Source: Antitrichia curtipendula (taxonomy: Eukaryota; Streptophyta; Bryopsida; Hypnales; Leucodontaceae). Taken from it: DNA of 64,000 nt. Below the pieces are notes generated by a model, which saw nothing but the letters and a program-made list of their open reading frames with translations, was not told the DNA's origin and did not search any database. Location: NCBI GenBank assembly GCA_951230915.1, contig OX579637.1, positions 17,670,001 through 17,734,000 on the forward strand, in the 5' to 3' direction. Position 1 is the stretch's first letter. Each line of letters begins with the position of its first letter. The translations under genes and the position numbers were made by a program. Below are positions 1 through 11,835 of the stretch, in pieces.

Positions 1-2094
1 TCAAGATTCACTTTCTTACTTAAAAAACTTGAATCATTAAATAGAACTCCAGCGGTTTTTTAATGCAATGATCTTCAATCTTATATACTAAATCCTACAT
101 CCTAAACCCTATACCCTAAACCCTATACCCTAAAACCTAAGTCATAAATTGTACTCTAAAGTCACAAATGTAAGAAATCATAACTAATTTAAAATATGAA
201 AACAAATGCAAATTAAGTTCCTCAAGAAATATATGGACCATCTTCAATTAAGGACTTAGCTTGAGGATTCTTGATTGGGTTTAGGTGTTTCTTGAATTCA
301 TAGCACGCACAAGTTTGCAAATAAAGCTTTGAAGTCAATTTTTAATTTCTTATGTGAATATATTTTGTTAAACAAATTCAACAATAGACTTTTTATGTAA
401 CTTTATCAACACCATTGTCCCACATTAGTTGAATGAATTTATACCTCAATGAATTCACCAATGTGCAATTGTGCATGGAATTTAAAAATTAAATGTTTAC
501 TTCTCTAGCTTTTCTAAATTGGGATGTTTGGTCATTCAACCCTTTTAGGAATATTCACGTACGTCTTTCACCTTGTGCATTTTAGCCAAAATTTAGGCAA
601 TTGAGTTATGAATAAATGATTAAATGTGAAATGCTTAACCCCTACTTTTTAGGCACCTTGCTTAACTACATTTTTTTGCTTTGAACCTTTTTAACTAAAA
701 AAGTCTACTCTAGTGATGGTGAATGTCTAATTTTATATGATAAACAGTTGAGTTGAGAATCTAAAAAAACAATATTTAAAAAGAAACACTTAGTTTTCAC
801 TCATTAAAAAATTGTTAGGTAGAAGTAGATTCAAGATCAAAGGAAAAATTAAATCGTTAATAGCTCTAAGATAGTAAGATAGAATTGAAATACACTAATT
901 TCAACTCTGAGATTGTTCTAGCAAGGAATCTAGACCTTGAGAAACTTTTTTTTTTTTTTAACTGTTAAAATTCAATTCAGAAATGAATCCTTCAAGTTAT
1001 TTATTCTAAAAGATACCAAAAAAACTCAGAAAATTACAAAAAATATTGAGGCCATAGGAGCCTGCCTAAAAATCTGACATCCATTTTGTCCCCCGATGGG
1101 ACAATGGGACTTTAGAGGTTAAACTCAAAAGAACTACACATTCATTTTTTTTAAATTTGTGAAGTAGAAATTGGTGCACTATTAAATGAAAAATAATGCG
1201 CGAATACTTTTGGAAGAATTGAAGAATTGTTAATCCCAATGAAAAAAATATTCTAATATACAATTAATATTCTTTGATATCAATTTTGAATAAAGAATTT
1301 TGAATTCTAGAAACATATGACAACTCTATATGTTTTTTCTAACTTCATGATCCGCACTCCGCAAGACCGCAACATATAACTCCAAATGATTTTTGACAAC
1401 ATTATTTGACATTGAATGGGGCAATTTCTTATAAATAGGTAATTAGGTATCAATCTATACTATCATGACCAAAATGATTTTTTAATATTACATCAAAATA
1501 ATATCACACATCCATTTTCAAAATACACTTCTAATTTGGACAACATTTATATGAATGACATGAACCCTAAACCCTAAATCCTAAATCCTATATTACAATT
1601 TTGCATACAAATATCTTAGAAGATTGTGACTTTGATGCAATAGTATTATATAAGTACATAGCAATTGTTTTTAGTTTCATGACATTAAGTCGGATTTGGC
1701 TTACTTCAACAAATTTCTTCATAAAAACAATTATTTTAAAATTGAGATGTCTTACAATATATAGTAATATATGATTAAAATCCAAATAAATTTTTGAATA
1801 ATTAAATCTATGATCTATCATCAAAAATTTAGAAAAAAAAATTTAGAACTATAGGTAGCATTTCATTTTGATCTTTCAAGATGGTCATTTCAAAATATCG
1901 TTGAGATGTTTAATTTCAAGATTGCACCTAAAAATATGATGTGCACATTGAAGAATGAAGTTTGATGTTTGACCCATGAGGAGTTCAATGTCTTTGAAGT
2001 ATTCACATTGGATGCTTGTTGTCATGAAGGCACACTCTTTGGAGATGACCTGGCCATTTCAGGAATCCTATGCTGCACTAAATGAGAAAAAAAC
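1..2094. other. AT-rich intergenic DNA without a recognisable gene
   Basis: I see no convincing coding sequence here. The stretch is strongly AT-rich with homopolymer runs (for example T-rich at 948-959). It holds two short runs of degenerate plant telomere-type units (CCCTAAA, CCCTATA, CCTAAAT) near 88-136 and 1563-1592. Such interstitial runs are common in plant DNA and do not by themselves indicate a chromosome end. Confidence 0.6.
88..136. repeat. Interstitial telomere-like repeat
   Basis: Several degenerate CCCTAAA/CCCTATA units follow one another. A second run lies at 1563-1592. Further short runs occur near 37,735-37,790, 40,596-40,613 and 54,117-54,150. The unit is the Arabidopsis-type telomere repeat, which supports a plant origin. 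Confidence 0.55.
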
Positions 2095-2104
2095 TTGAAT
2101 TGGG

Positions 2105-2205
2105 ATGGTCCGACGGGCGGTCGGACCGTCCGCCCGTCGGACGGAGGTGACCAAGGCGCGGACGGGCCACAAGGCGAACGGGCGGACAAGTGGACAGACG
2201 GTCCA
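2105..2205. repeat. CCGTCC/GGACGG island at the distal end of element A
   Basis: A GC-rich island in AT-rich surroundings, made of repeated GGACGG, GGGCGGAC and CGTCCG words. It includes a perfect 13-bp inverted repeat, GTCCGACGGGCGG (2108-2120) against CCGCCCGTCGGAC (2130-2142), with a 9-bp loop. It lies just beyond the 3' end of the hAT transposase gene. The same words recur upstream of that gene (5,980-6,155) and upstream of the companion gene (10,110-10,512). Known hAT elements often carry short subterminal repeats bound by the transposase BED finger, and I infer that role here. Confidence 0.6.
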
Positions 2206-2378
2206 AATTCTTCACTAGTTTTATGGTATTTGAAAAAACAAAATTTTGATGGTGTGCACAACAAGAATGAGCAAATTTGTATTACAAACTTAAAGTTCGA
2301 ACAATGAATTGTCATAACATAATGTGTTTAGGGGAAAAAACTAAACACCCAGGTTTACATCTTCTCAATCTTTATGGA

Positions 2379-5300
2379 CTAAGGCTGGTAATCACTATTT
2401 CCTTTCACTTCAGCCCCGCTACTATGACCTGTTGTATCCCATCCGGAATCATCGTCACTGAATGAATTTTGCATACTATCTGATGAAGATTGTACAGTCT
2501 TCCCTCCTTGTACTTGTTTCGATGCGCCCGATCTCACTGGTCTACCTAACTTATGATCCCTTTTGACTTTTAGTATAGACTTTCCAATACCTCCCTTAAG
2601 ATCGTGGATTGGTTTCACCTTTCGCTTGGTTAGTGGCAGACTTGCATCAAGGGGGGTTCTACCTACATTTTGTTTTTTCAGTGGAGAGATTGCAAAAGGT
2701 TCCATTATTTTTTTCCTTTTAGCTTTTTTGGACTCCTTCACCGCGGGTGGACGTGCTTCCGAACCTCCTGAAATGTTTGTCTTCTCTGCGGACAAAGCTT
2801 CCACTATAGGGTTTGAAAATTTGATCGGAGAATGCTTTGCATGGCCAAAAAATCGACGAACCATAGACTCCAATGTTTGCACATCATCGTTGTCTGATGA
2901 AACGGATGGATTGGGACTGGCTCCAATGTGCAATTCTTTCAAATTGCTCAAATGTTGTTCTTTAAACCGTGAGTCTCCAGGACCATTCAGAGTCGTGCTA
3001 CCGCTTGTATATAGTGCATGTCGAGGACCGCTACGTGGTGGTAATTGAGGATCCCGCACGAGGTGCTTCATGTCTTTGGCGTTGCGATCTGGTAATGGGC
3101 ACATGGACTCCAATACACGTGGATTTGACTTCCTTCTATTCGAGGTGCTTGGGCATTTTGAATGCCGAAAAGTCCAATAGTTTCACTTGTCAATGCCCTT
3201 CGTAATTCAATACTTTGATTGACCACATTTGTGTGGGACTTCACCCCACACTCTCTCATATCTTCGTGTTGATCATTTTCTTCTGCTCCTACCATTGTCA
3301 TGGATGAACACTCGGGAATTCAAATCACTTCATCCATTTGGGGAGTTTCATCACCTATAAACATTTCCTCATCTTCCTCCGCTACCTTCGCATGAGTATT
3401 TTCCCTATTTGCTAGAATGTTTTCACTACGCAACAACCCGGTTCCATCTAAGTATTTAGCTATGGAAGGTCCACCTTCGTCATATTCATAGTCGTCCTCA
3501 TCCAACGGAAACTTGTAAGGGTCTTCACAATCATCTCCGATGTCTGCATCATAACAAGGTGGGCTTCAAAGTGGTTCATCATCGAAATTGCGGATGCTGT
3601 GGTCATCTTCATCGTCCATGAGGGGATCAACTTCTTCACCGGATTCACCACCCTCGTCTTCCAATGAAGACAAGGCCGAATCCTCCGATTTGAGGTTCTC
3701 ATCGTACCACTTCTTCTTGTAATTTTGCTTTGATGCACCGAGGACTTTGGAATTGATATACACATATACCAAATCCTGTGCTCTTTGTGGCTTCAACTTG
3801 TTCCGATATTTGTTGTGAACAAAAGAATAGCTACTCCAATTTTGTTCACATGAAGACAATGATATTGGTTGGACCAAAATCCTCTTGGCAACTGGAGCAA
3901 TGAGCTTCCCGCACGCGCCCTCAAAATCTCACCAAGCATGCGCCGACAATTGTTGTTCACCCGGATCCAACATGTTGTGGAACGGAGGTGCCCTATGGCG
4001 AAAGGCTACAAATTCCTTCACCACCTTTGCGTACTCTAAAGGTGTACATATTTGCATCAAAACGCGCTTGCATGCAGCCATGGCATCGGTGTCGTCGGCT
4101 AGTTCTTTGTCTTCAAGAAGGGAGGGATTCAAAAGTGCTCCTGCATAATGTAAATCGGTCTTCACCATATCACGTCGTTCGTAGAACGCCTTCACCAACA
4201 GGATGGCTTTGTCCAAAGCCAAACAAAAAGGCTCTTTGTCTAAAGCGAGGACGTGCTTCTCTAGTTTCCTCATAATATGTAACACCTTGCCCATGTATGG
4301 TGTCTTCGCATCCAAATCACGAAGAGCATTGACAATTAGAGCTCTCACATCTTCAAAATTTTGACAATGATGCCAAAAATGCCCACTTAGAATGGTCTTC
4401 TTCACCTGTTTGGATTCTAAACAAGTTTTGGATTTTTGCGAGTGCTTTTTAGCATATTCCTCCCATTGCGTGTCCGTCACAGTTTGTTGCAATTGTGCTT
4501 TCACCTTGAGCATACGTGCAACCATGTTGTAATTCAAGGCAAATCTTGTTTCCACCGCCAACAACAAGTTGTACTGCGTCGAATATTTCCGAAGTATCGC
4601 AAGCGGCATGTGCCTCTTCTTGAAGAATTTGACTATCTTTCGGGAATCTTTCACGATGTCATCAATCCATTATTGGTTGCCCAATCTTTTAGCAGCAAAT
4701 TCAAGGCATGCACCACGCAACCTTGGAAAAAAAATGTGGAGATAGGTAGTAGATACCAAACTCCATGCTGCTGGATTTACAGCCGCATTATCTGTACTCA
4801 CCTGCACTACGTTTGCAGGGCCCACTTGTTCTATAAAACTCTCTAATATAGAGGCCAAATATGGAGCATCTTTAGTTTTCCCAGTTGTATCCACTGATCT
4901 TGGGAATTGCTCACCCGCGGATGACATAAGCATGGCATTTATCAATGGTCGATTCAAAACCGAGGTCCACCCATCAATAGACAATGTGGCTCCAAACTTC
5001 CTAATACTGGTTTCTGTCCGCTTACGGAGATTGACCTCTAAATCTACCTTTGCTTGGTCAAACAATTTATGACGTAGATCATGGTATGATGGTGGACTAT
5101 AAGGTTGGTGAAACTCCGCCGTTTTCTTCACTGCTTCTTTGAAGGCTGGATTTCATGCTGCAGCAAATGGTATGTTTGCCGCATAAAAGAAATTGGTCTA
5201 CATTGCATTCAAAATGCGTTTATTTGCTTCTTCAAATCCCTCTACTAGCCTACTTTGTCTTTTAGGCCTATTGCTTGATGTCCGTTGAGTTCCACGTCTA

Positions 5301-5731
5301 CCTGATGCTTGTGTACTTGGATTTCCTTGGGAAGAACCACCAACATATTCCTCTAGTGCCGTGCATGAGTCTTCTTCTGTAGAGTTCATAGTGTCTCTGG
5401 CATTTGACATAGCACGAACAATCATAGGCATAGGTGTGTCGTTGCCATCCACATTGTGTGGAGTACCTCTTTGTGGAATCACTCCATTGCAACAAACAAA
5501 AAGACCTTGAACTTCAGATGTCATTTGGGTACAGAGGCTGATTCCTTTGTCATGACTCCCCGATGTGCCTACATATCCCAAATGACTAAATATACGGACC
5601 GGCTTCTTGGCAAATACCAATTTGCAAGCCTTGCATTGTACTTTTTCATTTGATAGGGTTTCGTACCAAGAAGACCAATCCTTGCTTATGGTGGCTGTTT
5701 TAGGCTCTGTATATTGAAACCCTAAATTCAA
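2379..5731 (-). pseudogene. hAT-family transposase of element A (BED finger, DUF659, hAT dimerisation domain), disabled
   Basis: Minus strand, N- to C-terminus. A BED-like zinc finger region (WYETL, CKAC, later His residues) lies in the first 80 codons. A DUF659 region follows (FGATLSIDGWTSVLNRPL, then DTTGKTKDAP and VQVSTDNAAV). The C-terminal hAT dimerisation motif is SSCEQNWSSYSFVHNKYRNK. After it come an acidic tail and a basic patch (KKAKRKK). From 5,731 down to 3,068 the frame is constant apart from stops: TAG 5198-5200, TGA 5153-5155, TAA 4670-4672, TGA 3929-3931, TGA 3566-3568, TGA 3320-3322. A frameshift near 3,110 leads into the last 240 codons. No ATG starts the frame. TTTAG before codon GGT near 5,725 could be a splice acceptor from an upstream exon. 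Domain order matches the plus-strand transposase at 58,934-62,279. hAT transposases cut and paste DNA in the nucleus; this copy cannot make a full protein. Confidence 0.85.
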
Positions 5732-5979
5732 AACGTAATGATAACAATTGGGTAAAATCGTTCAAATGTTTATGCACAAAGCCTTGGAAAACAAGGCCCC
5801 CCTTTCCACTGAACTATGCATTACTAAGCAAAGGACACAAAAAAATTGTAGCTCCTAGCCCTTGGAAATCTTAACGTTCAGTTTCTTAGGAGTGTTTGTA
5901 AATGTCAATTTCAGGACATTTATAGCCTCCATCTGTTTGTGACCGTGGGATATGTGAAAAAAAATAATCCTCTCACAAC

Positions 5980-6155
5980 GGTTAGGCGGACGGTGGACGG
6001 CGAACATGAATCTGGTCCGTCCGAACAATGGACGGACGGACGGCGGACGGGAATCTAAGCCGTTGGATCAGCGGACGGGCGGACCTAAAACCTGTCGGGC
6101 GGACAGCTATTTTTTACAATTTCGGTAAGATGTTTAAAGTGTGCAGACAGGCGGA
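5980..6155. repeat. CCGTCC/GGACGG island between the two genes of element A
   Basis: Repeated GGACGG and GGGCGGAC words lie 250 bp upstream of the transposase coding region and downstream of the companion gene. It matches the islands at both ends of element A. The position suggests a promoter-proximal or transposase-binding region. The function is inference. Confidence 0.55.
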
Positions 6156-6494
6156 CAAGTGGATTAGGCGAATAGAAATGTATGTGCAAATGAAAATGGG
6201 TGATTTGTAGGCACGAGGTTATAGAAGATAACATAACAATAACATGAAATGATCTTGTATAAATGTACAATAGGTTTGATCTTCTGCAATAGGTACGCAA
6301 AAGAAACATATTTGACAAATAAATAAGGCAAAATTTACCATTATGAAAAAACAAATCCAAACACATTTGTATTGCATAAATATTTATACATTAATTAAAA
6401 GCAACTCATGACATACCATGAGTGTTGTGCATTACTAATATTGAATCCTCATGAGATTCAAATAAGTACAAAACAAATTTCATTGGTTAACCCT

Positions 6495-9400
6495 CTAATA
6501 CAAACACCATTTTGCATCATCGCTACCGTTTGCGGAAATATGAGAGGCACCCTCTTGTTCCTTAAGTCTTCGACTTGCTCTACGAGTTTGAGGACCACCC
6601 GACCCGGAGGCTGTGCCCCCTCTTGATCGGACTTCCATGTCCACGGCGATGAATTGTTGTTTGGTTTCTGGAGAGTAGTCATCTTCGTCTTCAATCTTCC
6701 GTTTATTTTTCCATGTGGGAGACAAATCTACTTCTTGTGCCTTTAACGCTCTCAAAGCCGAATAAATCTTTTCTATGATAGCATTTACCGCTTTGTCATC
6801 ATCCCAAGGGGTCAACGAGATCGCTTGCCCTGTGCCATGTAGAAAAGTCCTCCACGTCGTTATAATGTCGGTGATCCTCTTATCAAATACACTTGCCACC
6901 TCCACGAGTGCATGTTTTGTGCTTGATAGCCCATCTACATTAAAAGCAGCACAAACTTGCGCAGCTTCTTCCAATTTTGATAAGAATAGGGCCCTCCCTA
7001 TTAAGCTGTGATTGTATGCTCCGTACTGCTCATTGAACTCTTGAGATGGTTGCACTTCTATGCAGACGCCATCTTCTCCTTTCTGCACTTCTTTTTCAGG
7101 AAACCGGAAGAACTTTTGTTGTGAGATGCTCCAGTGTCCCCCCATGCTACGACAAAACAATTCTCAAGCCTCCAAGTCTTCAATACCTCTGGCCCGCAAC
7201 TCCACCTCTCTACTGCGCGTCATCCAGTTAAAGTCATCCAATTCGTCATTGTAGTTCTCACAAACATCATGCATGAGATTTTGCGCATTCCAAATTAGAG
7301 GTCGCCCCCAATGAATGTAATTTTGGAATAGAAATGGCTTTTGGTCAAGTGGAAGGGTCCATCGATTGTGTTCATGGCTAGGGGGCATGTTCTCCTTGTG
7401 CCCAACCATTTCGTAAAACCTAGGGCTCAAAGGAGAACGACACTCGGGACAAACCGAACGAACGAGGGATGATTTCACCATACACGTGATATGGTAAGTG
7501 TGGCGACATTGGCCCATGATTAAGGCGCCCTCGGGACCAAAATGATTTAGACAAAGGCTGCATTTACCCTCCAATAGTTCCGTATTTGAACTTTCACCAT
7601 GCACTACTATCTTGTCCGCCTCTTTGATGTGCGCTGAATGCGTGTTGTAAGGGGCCCAACCTTCTTCTACTTCCAAGGTCCAATTGATGGACTTTGACGC
7701 AATCTTCTGCGCGTCATTCAATCGCTCAAACATTGCCGTCATGTCCCTCCAATATGTGACTCCAATTAAACCCTTATGATGTACCTCAAACATCCTTCTA
7801 ATAGATAGGAGGTAAGAGGAAATGGCATCGCATTGCTCCTTCGACTTCATGGCTAATTTGAGAAGCCCCTTCATTGCTCGGGTTACTACAGACAGTTTGT
7901 CTTGTAGTTTTTGAACCCACGACAACCAACGAGTGTCGGAACTGCTCTTTGGCAAGCATTTATCTAGCTCCACTACTTGCATCATTTTCTGATACTGTGC
8001 CTTCAAATAGATGTTTTGTTGAGTTACCGACTCTAGTTCATGCTTCACCTCTTCAAACTCGTGGCCTTCCGTTTGCATGGACGCGTCTGGGAATGTGGGA
8101 GGAGGATTATCCATGGCGGTTTCGGATATTACTTCCTTTTGGTTGTATTCCTCAACCGCTTTTATACGCACGGCTCCGCCAGTCTTTGGAAGAACACATC
8201 CCTCATCCTTGAAATTCTTTTGCTTGAGCACTACAATTTTGAACTCCAATTTCTCGATAAATTCCCTCTAAGAAACTAGAGCGTCATATCGGCGATCCTG
8301 TGCGTTTGCAAATCTTTCATAATTAGTGCACACTCCTTCGAATGCATCCTTCAATTGCTTGTGCTCTACCTTCAAGGCCTTGTATTTCTCATTTTCTTCA
8401 TTCAAGATGTGCAGCTTGCAATTATTTTTGACCTGCTCTTCCAATAATGGTTTCATAGACATAACGAAATCCCAAAAAGACAAGGCACCAGACACCAACT
8501 CAGGCCCGGATTTGGTGAATTCCTGAGCAACTTCCATAAGTTTGGGGGCAATGCTAGCTACAAATTTAGCTGTAACCGACAATCTTTTCGAGGTGATCAC
8601 AAAATTGGGCCATTGATCACTGTATTCGGTGAAGGAATTACTCGGTCCGGCCTCGTTTGCGGTTTCACTCAAGCTTGCCTCGTTTGCGGGGTTACTAGGA
8701 CCGGCCTCATTTGTCTCGATTACTTGGTTTGGTTGAAGAGAGATGTCTTGTTGATGTGCCCTAAACAAATAAGAAGCTTCCAACAAGCTCTCCAATTCAC
8801 TCGCCATTGGCAAATGACAAAGATCCTCCAATTGTGCCGTATTTTGAGTTGACAAATGCGGATAGCTCTTATCCAATGGGTTGTCATCAATGGACACATT
8901 TTGCGCCATGCCATTGAGTTGCTTTCTATTTTTGGGCAACATCTGCCCTTCAACTCTTGGGCTCGATACGGGGCCCAACATGGGGCTTGATACGGTGCCC
9001 AATACGGTGCCCAATACGGTGCTCGATATGGGGCCCAATACAGGGCTCAATACGGGGCTCAGTGTGGTTGGCAAGTCTTGATTGCAAGGTACTTGTGTCA
9101 TAAAATTTGTAGCATCGCTCTCTATGATATTATCAATTGATGCAATGGCCCTTACCATTTATTTGGGACGAACCTCTTCCCGACGTTTTTGTGGTGCAGA
9201 CGGGGCCACCGATTCTTCAAAAATGGGCCGCATGCTTGGAGCACCACTTTGTTCATCCACGGATGTAAAATTGCGTGTGCATATCCAATCCGCCCGAGGA
9301 GTTAAAAACACCTCTCCATCAACACCTTCCACCGTGGCATTTGACATTGTAGTTGAAATCTTTGTAGAATCCAAATGTACTTCAATGTTTCCCCCCTCCA

Positions 9401-9971
9401 TGATCTCTTTTTTAACTTGCATTAAACCATCTTTTTGTCGCTTCTGAGATTTTGGTGCCTCACTTGGACTTGCCTTTGAATCATACAAATCTGGAATATC
9501 TTTTTGCCCTTCTCTAAGCAAAAGTGGAACCGCAGTTATCGTTGGATATGTGCTCCAGTCCACCTTCCAAGCCAATATGAGCTCAGCATACACCATAGAG
9601 GCCATGCTGTAGTTTATAAGACCCTTACTCATTGATTTGTCCCCGAAGAGGGTCCGCCAAACCTCAAGTGATCGATGGACAAAATGTCCATCCTTGCAAT
9701 TCGATGGCTTGCAACAGAAACCTCGTGTGTGCATAATGTGGACCTCACGAGGCCACAACTTGTCAATGTGATACAGTTTCACATATTTTTTGTACATTTT
9801 GGAGGTCCAATAATTTTCTTCCTCCTCCCATTTGCTCTTCGCCTTGATATTTGGATCATCTAAAATGTCCCAGTGAAGCTTGTAGGCAGCCCCCTTTGAT
9901 TTTGTCTTTCCGGGATTGCCACCTCCTGAAGTCATCGCTACAGTACCCTTGCTCGTACCTTCCATTGTCAT
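6495..9971 (-). pseudogene. Companion gene of element A: conserved unknown N-domain, coiled coil, RING-H2 finger, disabled
   Basis: A single minus-strand frame of about 1,160 codons is interrupted only by TAA 9159-9161, TAG 8268-8270 and TGA 7164-7166. I start it at ATG 9,971 (MTMEGTSKG). Residues ~35-145 are a divergent member of the domain also found at 35,184, 50,788 and 55,617: W..W...YVKLYH..KLW, CKDGHFVHRSLEVW, then MVYAELILAWKVDWSTY. A Ser/Pro-rich linker and a predicted coiled coil follow. The RING-H2 finger (7,440-7,562) has CSLC, GQCRHTYHITC and CPEC in the right C3H2C3 order. The C-terminal ~330 residues are unrecognised, with a basic patch KNKRKIEDEDD. RING fingers usually act as E3 ubiquitin or SUMO ligases. 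I do not recognise the N-domain. The gene directly precedes the transposase on the same strand. Confidence 0.6.
7440..7562 (-). other. RING-H2 zinc finger coding segment of companion A
   Basis: Cysteine and histidine spacing is CSLC, 14 residues, CRHTYHITC, 10 residues, CPEC. This is the C-x2-C, C-x-H-x2-H-x2-C, C-x2-C pattern of RING-H2 fingers. The FGPEG sequence just after the first cysteine pair is shared with the RING of companion B1 (52,487-52,609), so the two are homologous. Confidence 0.75.
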
Positions 9972-10109
9972 GACTAACGACAAGTGATATCAAAATAACT
10001 GACCTCACTCTCCACCCGTATAGGAGCAACTAGCACAATGAAGCAACAGTTGTAACTTCCGACACGGGTTCTACCTCTTAAATGGAGAGAAGAAGTGAGG
10101 AAGAATAGA

Positions 10110-10512
10110 AGGGCCGTCCGCCTTTATACCCGTCCGCAACCAAACCTAAAGTAGGTCCGACGGCGGATGCCCTCCCAAACCTCCCGAAGCGGACTCGGTC
10201 GTCCGATTGATCGGACGGTCGGATCGTCTGAGTCGAACTGCCCGTCGGCCGTCCGCCCCGTTGCGCCACTGGCCGGTCCGCGCAACTGGCTGACTGTTGT
10301 CCACCCGTTCGCACCGGCCGCCCGTCCACCTGTCTGAAAAAACACCCATCCGCATCGTCCGCCGTCCGCACCATCTGCCTGTCCACCTGTCAGAAAAAAC
10401 ACCCATCCGCATCGTCCACCCGTCCAAAAAATCGTCCGTCTTTCGGTGGTCGCCGTCCGTCGGACGGTGGCCACTACGTCCGCGGACGCTGCGTCCGGAC
10501 GTCCGGTTTTTG
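10110..10512. repeat. CCGTCC island at the proximal end of element A
   Basis: About 400 bp dense in CCGTCC, GTCCGC and CGGACG words. It includes two tandem ~54-bp near-identical blocks (around 10,320-10,430) that share CTGTCxGAAAAAACACCCATCC. It sits between the right terminus (10,552) and the companion gene start. Many open frames through it are artefacts of the GC-rich repeats. Confidence 0.6.
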
Positions 10513-10552
10513 GACATGATTTGCCCCCGGACGTTCCAATTCGTCAACCCTG

Positions 10553-11040
10553 GTGGAGATGGATTGGAATTACGCACAAATTGAATATTTCTATGGATTC
10601 AAATACTTGAGGGTGTTTGCAACTTCCACAATTTGGTTCAAGTGCCTTCCAAAATGAAATTCCATGACATTTGATGTAGGGAGTCACTTAAGTACAGGCC
10701 CAATTTTATTCCCAATTCATTTTGATTCACGTGGGAATGGATTGAAATTACGCACAAATTCAATAATTCCAAGGATTCAAATACTTGATGGTATGTCTAA
10801 CTTCTACAATTTGGCTCAAGTGCCTTCCAAAATCATATTCCATGACATTTGATGGAGGGAGCCCCTTAAGTACAGGTCCACTTTTATTCCCATTTTTTTT
10901 TTATTCACGTGGAGATGAATTGGACTTATGCATAAATTCAATACTTCTATGGATTCAAGTACTTGAGAATATTTGCAACTTCCACAATTTGGTTCAAGTG
11001 CCTTCCAAAATCAAATTCCATTACATTTGATGTAGGGGGC
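10553..11040 (+). repeat. ~178-bp satellite-like tandem repeat, about 2.7 units
   Basis: Units begin near 10,553, 10,731 and 10,908. Each has a CACGTG-type word, a GGATTGAAATTACGCACAAAT-like segment, CTTCCACAATTTGGTTCAAG and GACATTTGATGTAGGGAG. Related units occur at 23,860-24,310 and, inverted, at 47,945-48,520. Satellites of this length are typical of plant heterochromatin, but only short arrays are present here. Element A appears to be inserted in one of its units. Confidence 0.75.
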
Positions 11041-11048
11041 CTAGAGGA

Positions 11049-11822
11049 GTGGGTGGCCGCGAGAGCAATAGATTTGTCAAAAGGTGCCATGGCCAGAACA
11101 TTGGAAATTTAGGGATGGCACTATCGATTGCAAGAATTGTCAAGGGGGTTCCTGTAGCGGGAGCAAGGCGTTTTGACCCCGAACGTTTAGATACCAATGA
11201 TGTTTTTGCATTTACTGACTCGCCTGAAGACGAAGCCCGTATACCTCCACCGATTGCAATGCATACTATATTTTCTAACTAGAATATACCAGTGCAGCAT
11301 TTCTTCAACCCTTCTTCCGCAACTTTGAGTGCTCACCGTCAACCTTCCCAAGAAGGACTAGGCTCAGTGGAAAATGTTGAATTGACGCCTCAAAACATTT
11401 CAAATGTTCCAACGGGTGGTAGACCCCCTACCGCTCCCCGACCCGTAGTTCACCATACCATGGGTGAATATCAACAAGGACGTGGAAGGACTGCCGTCTG
11501 TGGAGGAGCAAGGGGTCGTACAAGGACCGGAGATGGTGCTGGGATTAGAGGCCATGGTATTAGAGGTGGACAAAACAACAACGAAGTGTCATCGTCTAGG
11601 CCTTCTAAACGCCCTCTGTTAGGAATTGGGGTTAGAGACCCAAACGTTGTGATAGGGCCATTCTTGAATACATATGTTCTACGACCAACTTTGTCTACTC
11701 TAGCATATGTCGTTCCTTGAGTACAAGGAAGGCCTACTATAAATTTTGACACGGAGGACCCTAGAACTCAACGCCATAAGAGGTTTAAACACAGTCGTAG
11801 GCATGGTGAAATATTTGTGAAT
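11049..11822 (+). pseudogene. 5' part of a reading frame split by the 21-kb element (possible hAT transposase C-terminal tail)
   Basis: One plus-strand frame runs from 11,049 to 11,822 with only two in-frame stops, TAG 11,280-11,282 and TGA 11,718-11,720. It encodes an acidic/Pro-rich stretch (RFDPERLDTNDVFAF, PEDEARIPPP) and then a Gly/Arg-rich and basic stretch (GARGRTRTGDGAG, RTQRHKRFKHSRRHGEIFV). The frame stops making sense at the left terminus of the 21-kb element. It appears to resume at 32,980 (FVEL, then a highly acidic tail). The style resembles the C-terminal tail of the hAT transposase at 61-62 kb, but the homology is too weak to assert. The upstream part seems to be replaced by satellite DNA. 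Confidence 0.45.
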
Positions 11823-11835
11823 ACTATATTCATTA

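Larger units (their letters stand above)
2097..10552 (-). mobile_element. Element A: hAT-type DNA transposon carrying a companion gene and a transposase gene
   Basis: Read on the minus strand the order is: right end at 10,552, CCGTCC island, companion gene (9,971 to 6,495), second island, hAT transposase (5,731 to 2,379), third island. The right end read inward is CAGGGTTGACGAATTGG (10,536-10,552). It shares its first eight bases, CAGGGTTG, with the right end of element B. The left end is not resolved. GAATTGGGATGGTCCG at 2097-2112 resembles the right-end interior (GAATTGGAACGTCCG), but I find no CAGGG there and no matching 8-bp target duplication. The left terminus may be truncated. The element abuts a 178-bp satellite-like repeat, with GTGGAGAT directly outside the right end. 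Confidence 0.55.

Noticed and set aside
2039..2046. TTGGAGAT as the left 8-bp duplication of element A (right flank GTGGAGAT)
   Set aside because: It matches 7 of 8 bases, but the adjacent sequence does not begin with a CAGGG-type terminus, and the surrounding DNA is not satellite as expected from the right flank.
10124..10584. Long open frames on both strands in the CCGTCC island
   Set aside because: They are Arg/Pro/Thr-rich translations of short GC-rich words, overlap one another on both strands and have no domain.
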